A stretch of DNA of 64,000 nt from an uncultured SAR86 cluster bacterium (GTDB lineage Bacteria > Pseudomonadota > Gammaproteobacteria > Magnimaribacterales > AG-339-G14): assembly GCA_902526045.1 (NCBI GenBank), contig CABZJI010000003.1, positions 62,001-126,000 on the forward strand, read 5' to 3'. The notes below the pieces were generated by a model. It was not told the origin of the DNA. It did no database searches and saw only the letters and a program-made list of their open reading frames with translations. Positions 1 through 8,282 of this stretch are shown here, piece by piece. Position 1 is the first letter of the stretch, and every line of letters starts with the position of its first letter. A program made the translations under genes and the position numbers.

Positions 1-887
1 ATCCAAAAGAAAGAATTTATGCAGCAAATATAAGTATTCTTGATAAACAAATTGGGAGAATCATCGATAGCATAAAAGATGAAAAGCTTTCGTCAAATAC
101 CTTGGTACTTTTTTTCAGTGACAATGGTCCTGTCTTTGACATTGATCCGATCGGAGCGGTCGTTGTTCCAGAATTATTGAATGCTAAAGGAAGTAGTGGA
201 GGATTAAAAGGTAGTAAAGGTTCTGCATATGAGGGAGGTATAAGGGTTCCAGCATTTATGTTGTGGGAAGGTAAATTTAAAAATGAATCTTCAGATCAGT
301 TTTTTTTCATCCAAGATGTCTTGCCAACTTTATTGAGTGCTGCCGAAATTGATTATGAAAATAGTCTTTTTGAAGGCACCAGTAGATGGGATTCTTTGCA
401 TCAACGAACAGTTGATAAGCCACAAAATTCAGTTTTAGCTTCCAGTGTAGCTTTTGAGGAAATTGCCTTATTCAATGAAGAATGGAAGCTTTATTTTAAA
501 AAAGGTCCTGCTGGAAGTAATTCAATAAATTATTATGAATTATTTAATATCATAGAGGACCCACTTGAAGAGTATGATTTATCTAAAGATTATCCTGATA
601 TTTTTGATCGAATGAGGGAAACTCTCAATAAAATTCCCAAACGAAATCTACAAGGATATCCTGATGCAAGTTATCTTTATCTTCATGGGGATAGGATGTT
701 ATCAGAAGAAAGTGGAACCCCTTGGTTAAATTACGATTTTGAAGTAATAGAAAAGCCCTCTCCTTTTACCGGAACTCTTATATTCATATGGATTTTATTG
801 TTAGCAAATAAAACCTATGCAATTTTATTCATCTCTTTGGCGATTCTCATAATCTATTTAATTAGGAAAAAAATAAAACGTGGATAA
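1..887 (+). CDS. Sulfatase (arylsulfatase family), 3' part with C-terminal membrane anchor
   Basis: Partial gene: the reading frame is already open at base 3 and continues to the stop at 887, so the start and the formylglycine active-site motif lie upstream of the window. The visible part has the sulfatase C-terminal hallmarks: RLDKQIGR-like helix (seen as ILDKQIGRIIDSIK), LFFSDNG with the metal-binding Asp-Asn pair, and the KGSKGSAYEGGIRVPAF stretch with the Lys and the EGG-x-RVP loop. The last 40 residues form a hydrophobic segment followed by RKKIKRG, so the enzyme is probably anchored in a membrane by its C-terminus. The substrate cannot be told. A TTG at 102 could be mistaken for a start, but conserved sulfatase sequence extends upstream of it. 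Confidence 0.88.
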   Translation, partial: PKERIYAANISILDKQIGRIIDSIKDEKLSSNTLVLFFSDNGPVFDIDPIGAVVVPELLNAKGSSGGLKGSKGSAYEGGIRVPAFMLWEGKFKNESSDQFFFIQDVLPTLLSAAEIDYENSLFEGTSRWDSLHQRTVDKPQNSVLASSVAFEEIALFNEEWKLYFKKGPAGSNSINYYELFNIIEDPLEEYDLSKDYPDIFDRMRETLNKIPKRNLQGYPDASYLYLHGDRMLSEESGTPWLNYDFEVIEKPSPFTGTLIFIWILLLANKTYAILFISLAILIIYLIRKKIKRG

Positions 888-1797
888 ATCAGGAAAACAA
901 AGTTTTAAAGTTATTGATACTGATGAAAAATGGATTCTTTATCATAATTGTTTTTCGCTTTGTTCTCGTAAAGTTCGATTGTGCCTTGAAGAATTGGAAA
1001 TAGAATATAAACAGGAACATATTGATTTAATAGAAACTGGTAAATACGAAGTTGCCTCTAAAAATTTTTTAAAAATCAATCCTGGTGCGACTGTCCCAGT
1101 CTTACTTCATGAAGGTTATCCAATCTATGAATCTCATGAACAAATTTACTATCTAACTAAAGAGTCTTCTTCAAGTTTTATTATTCCTGCCAACGAAAAA
1201 GATAAAGATTTAATGGACTATTGGGTTAAAAAGTCTTCTATGGTCGGAGATCCAATGGAAAATCAAGATACTTATGCAGGAAACTGTATAGGTGCATTGA
1301 CGTTCCCACTTTTTGCTTCAATGATTAAATATATAAATATCAATAAAATACTTGTTGGCTTGATAAATCATCCTTTAAAAATAAGGGTTTTCCTTTTTAT
1401 TATTCTAAAGACATTTGGATATAAAGCTTTTTCGAGTGGTTCTCCTATAAGAAGGTTAATCAAAAGATCATTAAAGAATATTAATAATCATCTCCATGAA
1501 CTAAATAATCATTTAAAGACAAAAGAAGAAGATTGGATTATCAATAATGCGTTTACCCTAGCAGACATCAGTTGGGCAGTTATTCTTCATAGAATTGAAG
1601 AAGTCGGCTGGGACGAAATATTATTCAGAGATAAGCCCTTTCTTGAAGATTATTACAAAAAGGTGAAAGATAAAAAAAGTTTTATAAGTTCAATCATCAA
1701 CTATGACCATGAAATATTGGATAAAGGTAAAACAATTCTAAAATTAAAGATAAAAGAAGATCAAAACCTTAAATCACTTTTTAAAGAATTTTTCTGA
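880..1797 (+). CDS. Glutathione S-transferase-like protein
   Basis: A 305-residue protein starting at GTG 880, overlapping the sulfatase stop by 8 bases, so the two are probably co-transcribed and translationally coupled. Residues about 18-95 look like the thioredoxin-fold N-terminal GST domain: LYHNCFSLCSRKVRLCLEE near the start, then the conserved NPGATVPVLLHEG segment (cis-Pro of the GSH site) and the YESHEQIYYL helix. The remainder is helical with WIINNAFTLADISWAV matching the C-terminal GST N-capping motif. It is longer than a classical GST (about 210 residues) because of an insertion between the two domains, including a hydrophobic stretch around 145-190. Substrate unknown. Confidence 0.8.
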   Translation: MDKSGKQSFKVIDTDEKWILYHNCFSLCSRKVRLCLEELEIEYKQEHIDLIETGKYEVASKNFLKINPGATVPVLLHEGYPIYESHEQIYYLTKESSSSFIIPANEKDKDLMDYWVKKSSMVGDPMENQDTYAGNCIGALTFPLFASMIKYININKILVGLINHPLKIRVFLFIILKTFGYKAFSSGSPIRRLIKRSLKNINNHLHELNNHLKTKEEDWIINNAFTLADISWAVILHRIEEVGWDEILFRDKPFLEDYYKKVKDKKSFISSIINYDHEILDKGKTILKLKIKEDQNLKSLFKEFF

Positions 1798-1808
1798 GTT
1801 TTTAATTA

Positions 1809-1840
1809 AAAAAAATACCCGAATCAATCGGGTATTTTTT
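1809..1840. terminator. Bidirectional intrinsic terminator
   Basis: A perfect stem TACCCGA / TCGGGTA with the five-base loop ATCAA, flanked by an A-run and a T-run, sits between two convergent genes. It can terminate the GST gene on the plus strand and the secreted protein ending at 1854 on the minus strand when read the other way. Confidence 0.85.
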
Positions 1841-1853
1841 AATAAATCTACTC

Positions 1854-2579
1854 TTATCTTTCGTTTGGATAAGCTTTTACAAATTGGGCCATCCTTGTTT
1901 GAACATTTGTTCTTATGTCCTCTACCTCGTTGAGATAAGTCTGATAAGCACTTGAACTAAAGGCAGTCTTCATCGAATCAGTAAGTTCTGTCATTGAAGT
2001 AGATCCAAGAAATATCATATGTGTCTGATATTTATTGCCAAACATGATTCTATTGATTCCAAAAGAACCAACACTTTCTTGTGATTCCATGAATGTTTTC
2101 CAAGCATTTAAATAATCAGCTTCCTCACCAGATTCAACTTTAATATCTACATTGGCAAATACAGTATCGGTAGTCCAGTCACCTGATTCTAGAACTAACT
2201 CTGAAACGTAATTATAATATTTTGGAGAGTTTGAAAACCCGTCCAAAGAATCAATCATTTGAGCTGAATCAGCGCAACTACCAAAAATAGATCTTCCTAA
2301 TAACATTTTGTCATAATCGTCATATGTAACTAAGATTAAATGAGAATGAGAGCCGCCACCAATTGCATAAAGCGCAACATTTACTCCAGATTGTTCTCTC
2401 CAATTGTCTGCACATGAAGAAACATCAAATTTATCAACCGCTCCAACAAAAGAAATAGGATCTGTAACATCAAAATAATGAAATTCTGCTACCAGACTTC
2501 CTGGCTTTATCCCATGATCATCAGATAATAGATTTGCAGTAAAGAATATAAATAAAAACGAAAATAAAATTTTTCTCAT
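1854..2579 (-). CDS. Secreted duplicated-domain protein, paralog 1 of 4, function unknown
   Basis: I do not recognise a named family. The protein has a signal peptide (MRKILFSFLFIFFTANLLS). The ATG at 2579 is preferred because GGAG lies 6 bases upstream; an in-frame ATG 12 bases earlier overlaps that ribosome site. The mature part appears to be two copies of an alpha/beta domain: each begins with a strand followed by an AMD/AVDKF-like helix, and each has a [ST]H-hydrophobic strand (SHSHLILVTYDDYD in the first, YQTHMIFLGSTSMTEL in the second). Two cysteines (SSCADNW, FGSCADSA) in the first domain are shared with paralogs at 7545 and 8283 and may form a disulfide. A dimeric alpha-beta-barrel-like (ABM) fold is an inference. 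Confidence 0.7.
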   Translation of the reverse strand: MRKILFSFLFIFFTANLLSDDHGIKPGSLVAEFHYFDVTDPISFVGAVDKFDVSSCADNWREQSGVNVALYAIGGGSHSHLILVTYDDYDKMLLGRSIFGSCADSAQMIDSLDGFSNSPKYYNYVSELVLESGDWTTDTVFANVDIKVESGEEADYLNAWKTFMESQESVGSFGINRIMFGNKYQTHMIFLGSTSMTELTDSMKTAFSSSAYQTYLNEVEDIRTNVQTRMAQFVKAYPNER

Positions 2580-2639
2580 AAATTTCTCCATAAATTTTAT
2601 TTTAATTATGAATGAAATAAGATCAAATACTAATAATTT

Positions 2640-3551
2640 TTAAAAATAAATTGATTGGATTTTCTGATCAACTTTTGATAAATCTTTTTCCAAGTTTTCT
2701 AGAAATAAGTGCAACTTTGTATCGTCATAATTATCTAGCCGTGATCTTTCACATTTTTTTATAATTTTGGAATTCATTAAAAGTATTTTTTTACTTTTTG
2801 GTAAATTCTTTAAGCATTCTTCTATGATCAATAATGCTCTGTAGACTGACCTTGGAAAGCTATCATTCTTTAACAAAAAGGAAATTACTTCTTCTCTATC
2901 AGCCTCGCCTTTCGAAACTTTTCTAAAAGCGTCCTGAGCAGATAATGTAGTCAACATACTTAGCCATTCCATTGTTGAGAAATCATGAGTTTGTTTTTCA
3001 CTTTTGGAAACACACAGACAATCAATAATTCTAGAAATCATATCGGTACGTTCTATAAATCTTCCTAATCTGATGAACTCGAACTCATAACCACGAGAAA
3101 GATTATTATTTATTGCTCCAAAGAATCCTTGGGTCATTGAAACAATCTGAGTTAAATGAATAAGTTTTTTTCTTTTATGAATTTTTGAAATCTTTTTATT
3201 GACTACATGATCATAGAGTTCATTAAGTTGAATATTTGCTGGTTTAGGTAAATCATCTTTTATTGTTTCTATATTAAATTTTGACATTTGAAGGCAGTTA
3301 TTTAGCGAGCTTAAATTCCTTGAATCTTCAAAAAGAAAATTCAAAACATTACTTTCATTATATTTTTTGTATTTACTCTCAAAGATGTCGTTAATATCCA
3401 AAGTATCAATTAAGGGTTTCCAATTAAGCGAATGATCATCTGGAAAATCAAGAATTAGTTCCAAGTTAACATCTATCATCCTTGCAATATTCTCAGTACG
3501 TTCAATATATCTAGCAAGCCAATATAAATGTTGAGCACTTCTACTTAGCAT
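2640..3551 (-). CDS. Alpha-E domain protein (DUF403)
   Basis: An alpha-helical protein of 303 residues that begins MLSRSAQHLYWLARYIER, the signature N-terminus of the alpha-E (DUF403) family. A second conserved block is RLGRFIERTDMISRIID. The ATG at 3551 shares its A with the TAA of the upstream ATP-grasp gene (TAATG), so translation is coupled. In many proteobacteria alpha-E, circularly permuted ATP-grasp, a transglutaminase-like protein and Anbu form one operon thought to carry out a peptide ligation or tagging reaction. The exact role of alpha-E is not established. Confidence 0.9.
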   Translation of the reverse strand: MLSRSAQHLYWLARYIERTENIARMIDVNLELILDFPDDHSLNWKPLIDTLDINDIFESKYKKYNESNVLNFLFEDSRNLSSLNNCLQMSKFNIETIKDDLPKPANIQLNELYDHVVNKKISKIHKRKKLIHLTQIVSMTQGFFGAINNNLSRGYEFEFIRLGRFIERTDMISRIIDCLCVSKSEKQTHDFSTMEWLSMLTTLSAQDAFRKVSKGEADREEVISFLLKNDSFPRSVYRALLIIEECLKNLPKSKKILLMNSKIIKKCERSRLDNYDDTKLHLFLENLEKDLSKVDQKIQSIYF

Positions 3552-4990
3552 TATGCGTCCACGACCCAAGTATCTTTACTGCCGCCGCCTTGAGAAGAAT
3601 TAACAACTGTTGATCCTCTCTTTAAGGCTACTCTTGTTAATCCTCCAACTGTTACATAAGTATCTTTTCCGGAAAGTATGAATGGTCTTAAATCTAAGTG
3701 ACGCGGAAAAATAGTATCCTTCCTGAATGTTGGAGTGGTTGATAAAGAGATAAGTGGTTGAGCTACAAAGTTTTTTGGATCTTTCAAAATATTTTTTTTG
3801 ATTATAGAACGCTCATCTTTTTTAATATTTTTACCTATGACGATTCCATATCCTCCAGATTCTGCAACTGGCTTAAAAACCATATCCGAGAAATTTTCAA
3901 AAGCATAATTTCTGTCTTCCTTATTTTTTAGTATAAAAGTCTTTATGTTCGGAAGTATTGGATCCTCTTTCAGATAATACTTAATCATATCGGGTACGTA
4001 AGAATATACTGCTTTATCATCTGCAATTCCGCATCCGGGTGCATTTACAATGCCTACATTTTTATTTTTCCAAGCTTTTATGAGTCCCTTTACACCAATT
4101 ACGCTTTTAGGATTTCCAACTTCAGGATCTAAGTAATCATCATCTACTCTTCTGTAAATCACATCTACTTTTTGAAGTCCTTCAATCGTTTTTTTATAAA
4201 CAATATTTTTCTTAACAATCAAGTCAATGCCTTCTACTAAGTCAATTCCCATTTGCTGGGCAAGATAGGAATGTTCATAATATGCTGAATTGTAAATCCC
4301 AGGAGTTAGTAAAACGATTTCTGGATTTTTTGATTTAGAAAAAGAAGCTTGAACCAGCGTTTCATATAGTTTGAGAGGATATTCGTCAATCTTTGAGACT
4401 CCGTAATGAGAAAATAGATCAGGGAATACTCGTTTCATTACATATCTATTTTCCAGCATATATGAGACTCCTGAGGGAACTCTAAGATTATCTTCCAATA
4501 CATTGAAATCTCCTCTTTCGTCTTTTATTAAGTCGCTACCTGAAATATGAGCCCATGAATTATTAGGAAGCTTCAATCCCTTACAAAAATTTAAAAAGTA
4601 CTTAGATTTCAATATCATGGAACTTTCCATGAAACCTTCTTTTAAAAAATTTTTTTCGTTATAGCAGTCCTCTATAAAAAGATTCAAAGCTTTAGTTCTT
4701 TGTTTTAAGCCTTTTTCAACAAGATTCCACTCTTTCTTTTTTATAATTCTTGGAATGAAATCTAATGGCCAAGTTCGCTCTTCTGATCCTTCGTCAGAAT
4801 AAACTCTAAAATTAATTCCTAAAGATTTTATTGCAGATTTGGTTGCGCTATCTAACTCTTGAAGATCATTTTCAGATAAAGATTCTAAGTAGTTACCAAT
4901 TTTTTTTAAATGACCTCTAACGGTGCGCTTTGATGTAATATACTCGTCAAACGATTTAGATAGCTCGTATTTAGACCATGTCAGTTTCAT
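3551..4990 (-). CDS. Circularly permuted ATP-grasp protein (DUF404/DUF407 type)
   Basis: A 479-residue protein with the full set of family landmarks: an N-terminal RVYSDEGSEERTWPLDFIPRI-like region (split here as RVYSDEG and WPLDFIPRII), the ISGSDLIKDERGDFNVLEDN segment, IVNAPGCGIADDKAVY, the lysine/glycine loop KPVAESGGYGIVIG, and the very conserved C-terminal NSSQGGGSKDTWV. These match the circularly permuted ATP-grasp type 2 family, predicted carboxylate-amine ligases whose substrate is unknown. It is the first gene of a two-gene minus-strand unit with the alpha-E gene and starts 55 bases from the divergent Anbu gene. Confidence 0.92.
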   Translation of the reverse strand: MKLTWSKYELSKSFDEYITSKRTVRGHLKKIGNYLESLSENDLQELDSATKSAIKSLGINFRVYSDEGSEERTWPLDFIPRIIKKKEWNLVEKGLKQRTKALNLFIEDCYNEKNFLKEGFMESSMILKSKYFLNFCKGLKLPNNSWAHISGSDLIKDERGDFNVLEDNLRVPSGVSYMLENRYVMKRVFPDLFSHYGVSKIDEYPLKLYETLVQASFSKSKNPEIVLLTPGIYNSAYYEHSYLAQQMGIDLVEGIDLIVKKNIVYKKTIEGLQKVDVIYRRVDDDYLDPEVGNPKSVIGVKGLIKAWKNKNVGIVNAPGCGIADDKAVYSYVPDMIKYYLKEDPILPNIKTFILKNKEDRNYAFENFSDMVFKPVAESGGYGIVIGKNIKKDERSIIKKNILKDPKNFVAQPLISLSTTPTFRKDTIFPRHLDLRPFILSGKDTYVTVGGLTRVALKRGSTVVNSSQGGGSKDTWVVDA

Positions 4991-5045
4991 CTTTTTTTTT
5001 ACAATCTTCTCCTATAATTAGAATATCATCCATTTGTATTCAATT

Positions 5046-5783
5046 ATGACCTATTGTTTAGCAATTAAAATTAACGAAGGATTAGTTTTTGCTTCAGATT
5101 CAAGAACGAATGCAGGATTAGATAATATAAGCACTTATTCAAAGATGTTTACTTTTAACGTCGGAGACAGAGCTTTTGTTATTCTTACTTCAGGGAACTT
5201 ATCTACCTCACAAGCTGTCTATCATCGAATCGAAAAAGATTTATCATCAGAAAATTCTTTAAAGAGTCTGAATACCTGTTCAGATATTGAAGAGGTTGCA
5301 TCTTATATTGGTGAGCTAAATATTGAGTATCAATCTAAAGCTAGTGAAAACCCAAATCAAAGCTCCCCAATGCTTGGATCTTTTTTTATTGTTGGCGGTC
5401 AAATAAAAGGGCAAGATCCAAATTTACTATTGGTCTATCCGGAAGGAAATTTTATTTATATGTCTGATGACCAACCCTACTTGCAAATAGGTGAAATAAA
5501 ATATGGGAAACCAATCTTAGATAGAATGATTTATCAAAATATTTCACTTGGAGATGCTGCTCGGGTAGCATTGTTATCTCTAGATTCAACCATGAGATCA
5601 GATCTAACCGTTGGACCACCGATTGATCTGGTTGTATTTAAAAAAGATGAAATTAATTTAGATTTCCAAGAACAATTAAAGCTAGATTCACCGTTCTTTA
5701 AAGAATTATCTGATATCTGGTCAGAACAAATTGATAAAGGTGTGAGAAAGTTGCCTAAGTTCCACTGGGAAAAAAATAATTAA
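5046..5783 (+). CDS. Anbu proteasome-type peptidase (ancestral beta subunit)
   Basis: The sequence MTYCLAIKINEGLVFASDSRTNAG followed by ISTYSKMF is the N-terminal signature of Anbu, the bacterial proteasome beta-subunit relative with an N-terminal nucleophile. I choose the ATG at 5046 rather than the in-frame one at 5034 because it places Thr directly after Met, leaving Thr as the nucleophile after Met removal; no Shine-Dalgarno sequence decides it. The product is about 245 residues, the usual length, and should be cytoplasmic, assembling into rings. It is divergent from the ATP-grasp/alpha-E pair. The transglutaminase-like partner common in this context is not in the window. Confidence 0.92.
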   Translation: MTYCLAIKINEGLVFASDSRTNAGLDNISTYSKMFTFNVGDRAFVILTSGNLSTSQAVYHRIEKDLSSENSLKSLNTCSDIEEVASYIGELNIEYQSKASENPNQSSPMLGSFFIVGGQIKGQDPNLLLVYPEGNFIYMSDDQPYLQIGEIKYGKPILDRMIYQNISLGDAARVALLSLDSTMRSDLTVGPPIDLVVFKKDEINLDFQEQLKLDSPFFKELSDIWSEQIDKGVRKLPKFHWEKNN

Positions 5784-5814
5784 AAAAATACCCGCTCGAA
5801 AGCGGGTATTTTAA
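5782..5814. terminator. Bidirectional intrinsic terminator
   Basis: Perfect stem TACCCGCT / AGCGGGTA with a CGAA loop, A-run on the left and T-rich tract on the right, between the convergent Anbu gene and the secreted protein ending at 5835. It can serve both. Confidence 0.85.
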
Positions 5815-5834
5815 TAATGTTTTATTCAAAGGTC

Positions 5835-6563
5835 TTATTCAACAAACTCTTCCATAGTCAAAGCAGAGTCATAAACAGCTGCATTCACAACGAGTTCTGA
5901 ACCTTTCCATTCAACTACATCGCCCATATCAACAAGCCACTTATTAAAAACAGGATCAGTAGCTAACTTATCTTGCCAACCTTCCATTTCTTCAACAGTT
6001 TCAAATCCAACTGTAAATGCGTGAGAAGTATCACCGTTTCCATAAGTATTTTGTGAAAGTCCTAGCTGTCCAGGAAAACCATCCATAGATGCCATCATTT
6101 TGTTGGTTAGGTTTACAACTTTTCCTGCATCAGTAGCATAAAAATTGTGAACCTCCCAAACTCTATCATCATTAGAGACGTCTCCCCACGTGGTGACAAA
6201 TGTATGCATTAAATCTGATGTAGCTTCAGAATTTTGCGATAGGGCTCCAAAAAACTCCAGAGATGCTCTATTAGTAGGATCTAGTGATTTAGTTTGAAAC
6301 ACAGATGCATCAGTCATGCTTGGAAACAACCACACTAATGAATGTGTTGCAGGGTTTTCTCCATTGGATACATATACATTTAAGTGAACAGAGCCATTAA
6401 AATTATTTTTTACAAAATCACTTTTCATGTACCTGTCTGTTGCAGCTGCAATACTTGCAGCTTTAATTGGATCATCTACTTTTATTTGAAACTCTGCCCA
6501 AATAGGAGCAGCGAAAGAATAAGAAGAGACGATTAAAGAAACTAAAATTAGTAGTTTTTTCAT
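5835..6563 (-). CDS. Secreted duplicated-domain protein, paralog 2 of 4, function unknown
   Basis: Signal peptide MKKLLILVSLIVSSYSFAAP, start supported by AGGAG 8 bases upstream. Same architecture as the genes at 1854, 7545 and 8283: two repeats, each with a [ST]H strand (PATHSLVWLFPSMTDAS in the first half, DTSHAFTVGFETVEEM in the second). This copy is the most divergent and lacks the pair of cysteines that the other three carry in domain 1, although the strand and helix pattern is kept. Nothing visible points to an active site. Probably periplasmic or secreted. Confidence 0.7.
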   Translation of the reverse strand: MKKLLILVSLIVSSYSFAAPIWAEFQIKVDDPIKAASIAAATDRYMKSDFVKNNFNGSVHLNVYVSNGENPATHSLVWLFPSMTDASVFQTKSLDPTNRASLEFFGALSQNSEATSDLMHTFVTTWGDVSNDDRVWEVHNFYATDAGKVVNLTNKMMASMDGFPGQLGLSQNTYGNGDTSHAFTVGFETVEEMEGWQDKLATDPVFNKWLVDMGDVVEWKGSELVVNAAVYDSALTMEEFVE

Positions 6564-6628
6564 AATTAATATCTCCTATATTAAAAAATTAATTATGAAC
6601 TAAATTAATTGATTGAGTAACAAAAGAA

Positions 6629-7435
6629 TTATTCTAAATCCTTAAAATTTGGCTTTCTTTTTTCAATAAATGCTGTAACGCCTTCTTTAAAAACTTCACC
6701 ATCGCATAGAACTCTTTGTGTATCTCTTTCATAATCTAGTTGCTCATCTAAAGTATTTTTTAGAGCTGAATCATGAGCTTTCACTATTGCTTTTAACCCA
6801 GTTATGGATCCATTAGCTAATTGAGACGCTAAACTGATTGCTTCTTGAATCAAAGCATCATCTGGAAAAACAGACCAAATAAGTCCCCAATCTAATGCTT
6901 GGCTTGAACTTATATCTTCTCCTAATAATGCCATACCGTTAGCTCTTGCTCGTCCAATCAAATTAGGAACTAGCCATGAAGCCCCTACATCAGAGATGAT
7001 TCCAAGTTGAGGACCAAAAACTAATTTAAATTTTGCAGATTCAGAAGCGATAATTAAGTCACCACACAAAGCAAGACCAACTCCGCCACCAGCACAAATA
7101 CCATTTAATGCATTAACTACAGGCTTAGGACAATTAACAATTTTTCTAACCAAAGGATTAAATCCAATCTCCATAGCATTAGCAGTAGCTTCTCCGGGTG
7201 ACCAACTTGGATCAGTCGGCCATCCGCCGGCTGCTAAATCAGCGCCGCTACAAAAACCCCTTCCTTCACCGATAAGGATTACTGACCTAATAGATTTGTC
7301 ATGATAAATATCATCAAATGCATCGATAAGAGAATCAACAAGATCTTTATTTAAACTGTTCAGAACTTCAGGTCGATTCAAAATTAAAAGCCTTACTCCA
7401 TTATCAAGATTTTTAATCTTTAATACTTCTTGCAT
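6629..7435 (-). CDS. Enoyl-CoA hydratase/isomerase (crotonase) family protein, PaaG-like
   Basis: A 268-residue crotonase-fold protein. The two oxyanion-hole regions are visible: GRGFCSGADLA and the NALNGICAGGGVGLALCGDL helix. After FKLVFGPQLGIISDVGASW the pattern resembles PaaG-type isomerases (Asp in the x-x-D-x-G-x-x-W position) more than hydratases, which have a Glu pair, so isomerase or ring-modifying activity on an acyl-CoA is the better guess. The ATG at 7435 follows GGGAG. It stands alone on the minus strand between two members of the secreted paralog family and may be unrelated to them. Confidence 0.85.
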   Translation of the reverse strand: MQEVLKIKNLDNGVRLLILNRPEVLNSLNKDLVDSLIDAFDDIYHDKSIRSVILIGEGRGFCSGADLAAGGWPTDPSWSPGEATANAMEIGFNPLVRKIVNCPKPVVNALNGICAGGGVGLALCGDLIIASESAKFKLVFGPQLGIISDVGASWLVPNLIGRARANGMALLGEDISSSQALDWGLIWSVFPDDALIQEAISLASQLANGSITGLKAIVKAHDSALKNTLDEQLDYERDTQRVLCDGEVFKEGVTAFIEKRKPNFKDLE

Positions 7436-7494
7436 ATCTTGGTCTCCCTTTAATCTTTTCTGAGTTGTGATGGGTTTTCAAAAAATTAACTTTA

Positions 7495-7522
7495 TTGTTA
7501 TATCCATGATATATATTATATT
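7495..7522 (+). promoter_or_regulatory. Possible sigma70-type promoter for the 7545 gene
   Basis: TTGTTA and TATATT separated by 16 bases, about 22 bases before the ATG of the secreted protein gene. The region is very AT-rich, so such matches occur by chance; the support is the position in a 109-base divergent intergenic region. Confidence 0.3.
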
Positions 7523-7544
7523 TAATTAATAAATAGGAGATTTT

Positions 7545-8240
7545 ATGAAAAAATTAATTTTTCTTTTTGTGTTTTTAGGGTCATCTTTTTTAATGGCACA
7601 AGAGAGGCCTTTTCAAGCATTTTTTGGAATCAAAACAAGCAATCCTTTAGCAGTTGTATCAGCTATGGATGATTTGGCTGCAGCGAACTGTCCTGGTACA
7701 TCATCAGCAAGGCTTATGAATGAGCTTTTTAACGGTGGAGAAGAGACAACTCACACAATCATAATTACATATCCAGACAAGATGTCTTACATGATGTGGG
7801 CTAATAATTTTACATCTTGCCCAGCTGCTGGAAAATTCTTACAAACTATGAGTGAGATTTCGGAGCAAACATTTCAATTTATGGGAATGCCACTCTTAAC
7901 AGAGGGAGATCCAAATGGAGACCAATTCTTTCAAGTCTTTTTGATGGATGTTAGCGATCCTTCAACGTATGCATCCGAATATGCAAAACTTATGGCAACA
8001 GGACAATGTCCAAGTTCCTACTCACTTGTTGCAATGGGGCCTGGAGCAGATATTGAAGAATATGGCACACACTTTGCTTACTGTGGCTTCAAGAATATGG
8101 ATTCATTTTTAGATTCCTATATGGGGAATTCAACCCCGACTGATGCATATATGGAATTTGCTTCAAAGGTTGCTGATGCAAGGACTTTAAAAGCTATCAA
8201 CATGAGTGCAGTTGTCAAAGACTGGTTACCTAGTCAGTAG
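7545..8240 (+). CDS. Secreted duplicated-domain protein, paralog 3 of 4, function unknown
   Basis: Signal peptide MKKLIFLFVFLGSSFLMAQ, with AGGAG 7 bases before the start. Two domains of about 105 residues repeat the family pattern: SNPLAVVSAMDDLAAANC... with TTHTIIITYPDKMS in the first, and VSDPSTYASEYAKLMATGQC... with YGTHFAYCGFKNMDSF in the second. Both halves of this copy carry cysteine pairs (AANCPG and TSCPAAG; GQCPSS and YCGF), which strengthens the idea of an internal duplication with one disulfide per domain. It is in tandem with the 8283 paralog, 42 bases apart, probably one transcript. Confidence 0.72.
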   Translation: MKKLIFLFVFLGSSFLMAQERPFQAFFGIKTSNPLAVVSAMDDLAAANCPGTSSARLMNELFNGGEETTHTIIITYPDKMSYMMWANNFTSCPAAGKFLQTMSEISEQTFQFMGMPLLTEGDPNGDQFFQVFLMDVSDPSTYASEYAKLMATGQCPSSYSLVAMGPGADIEEYGTHFAYCGFKNMDSFLDSYMGNSTPTDAYMEFASKVADARTLKAINMSAVVKDWLPSQ

Positions 8241-8282
8241 TTAAATGCAAGGAACTATAGCTATTGTTTTTAGGAGAAAAGA

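Noticed and set aside
102-887. Sulfatase ORF starting at TTG 102 as a complete gene
   Set aside because: The frame is open to the window edge and encodes conserved sulfatase sequence upstream, so the gene is cut by the window, not short.
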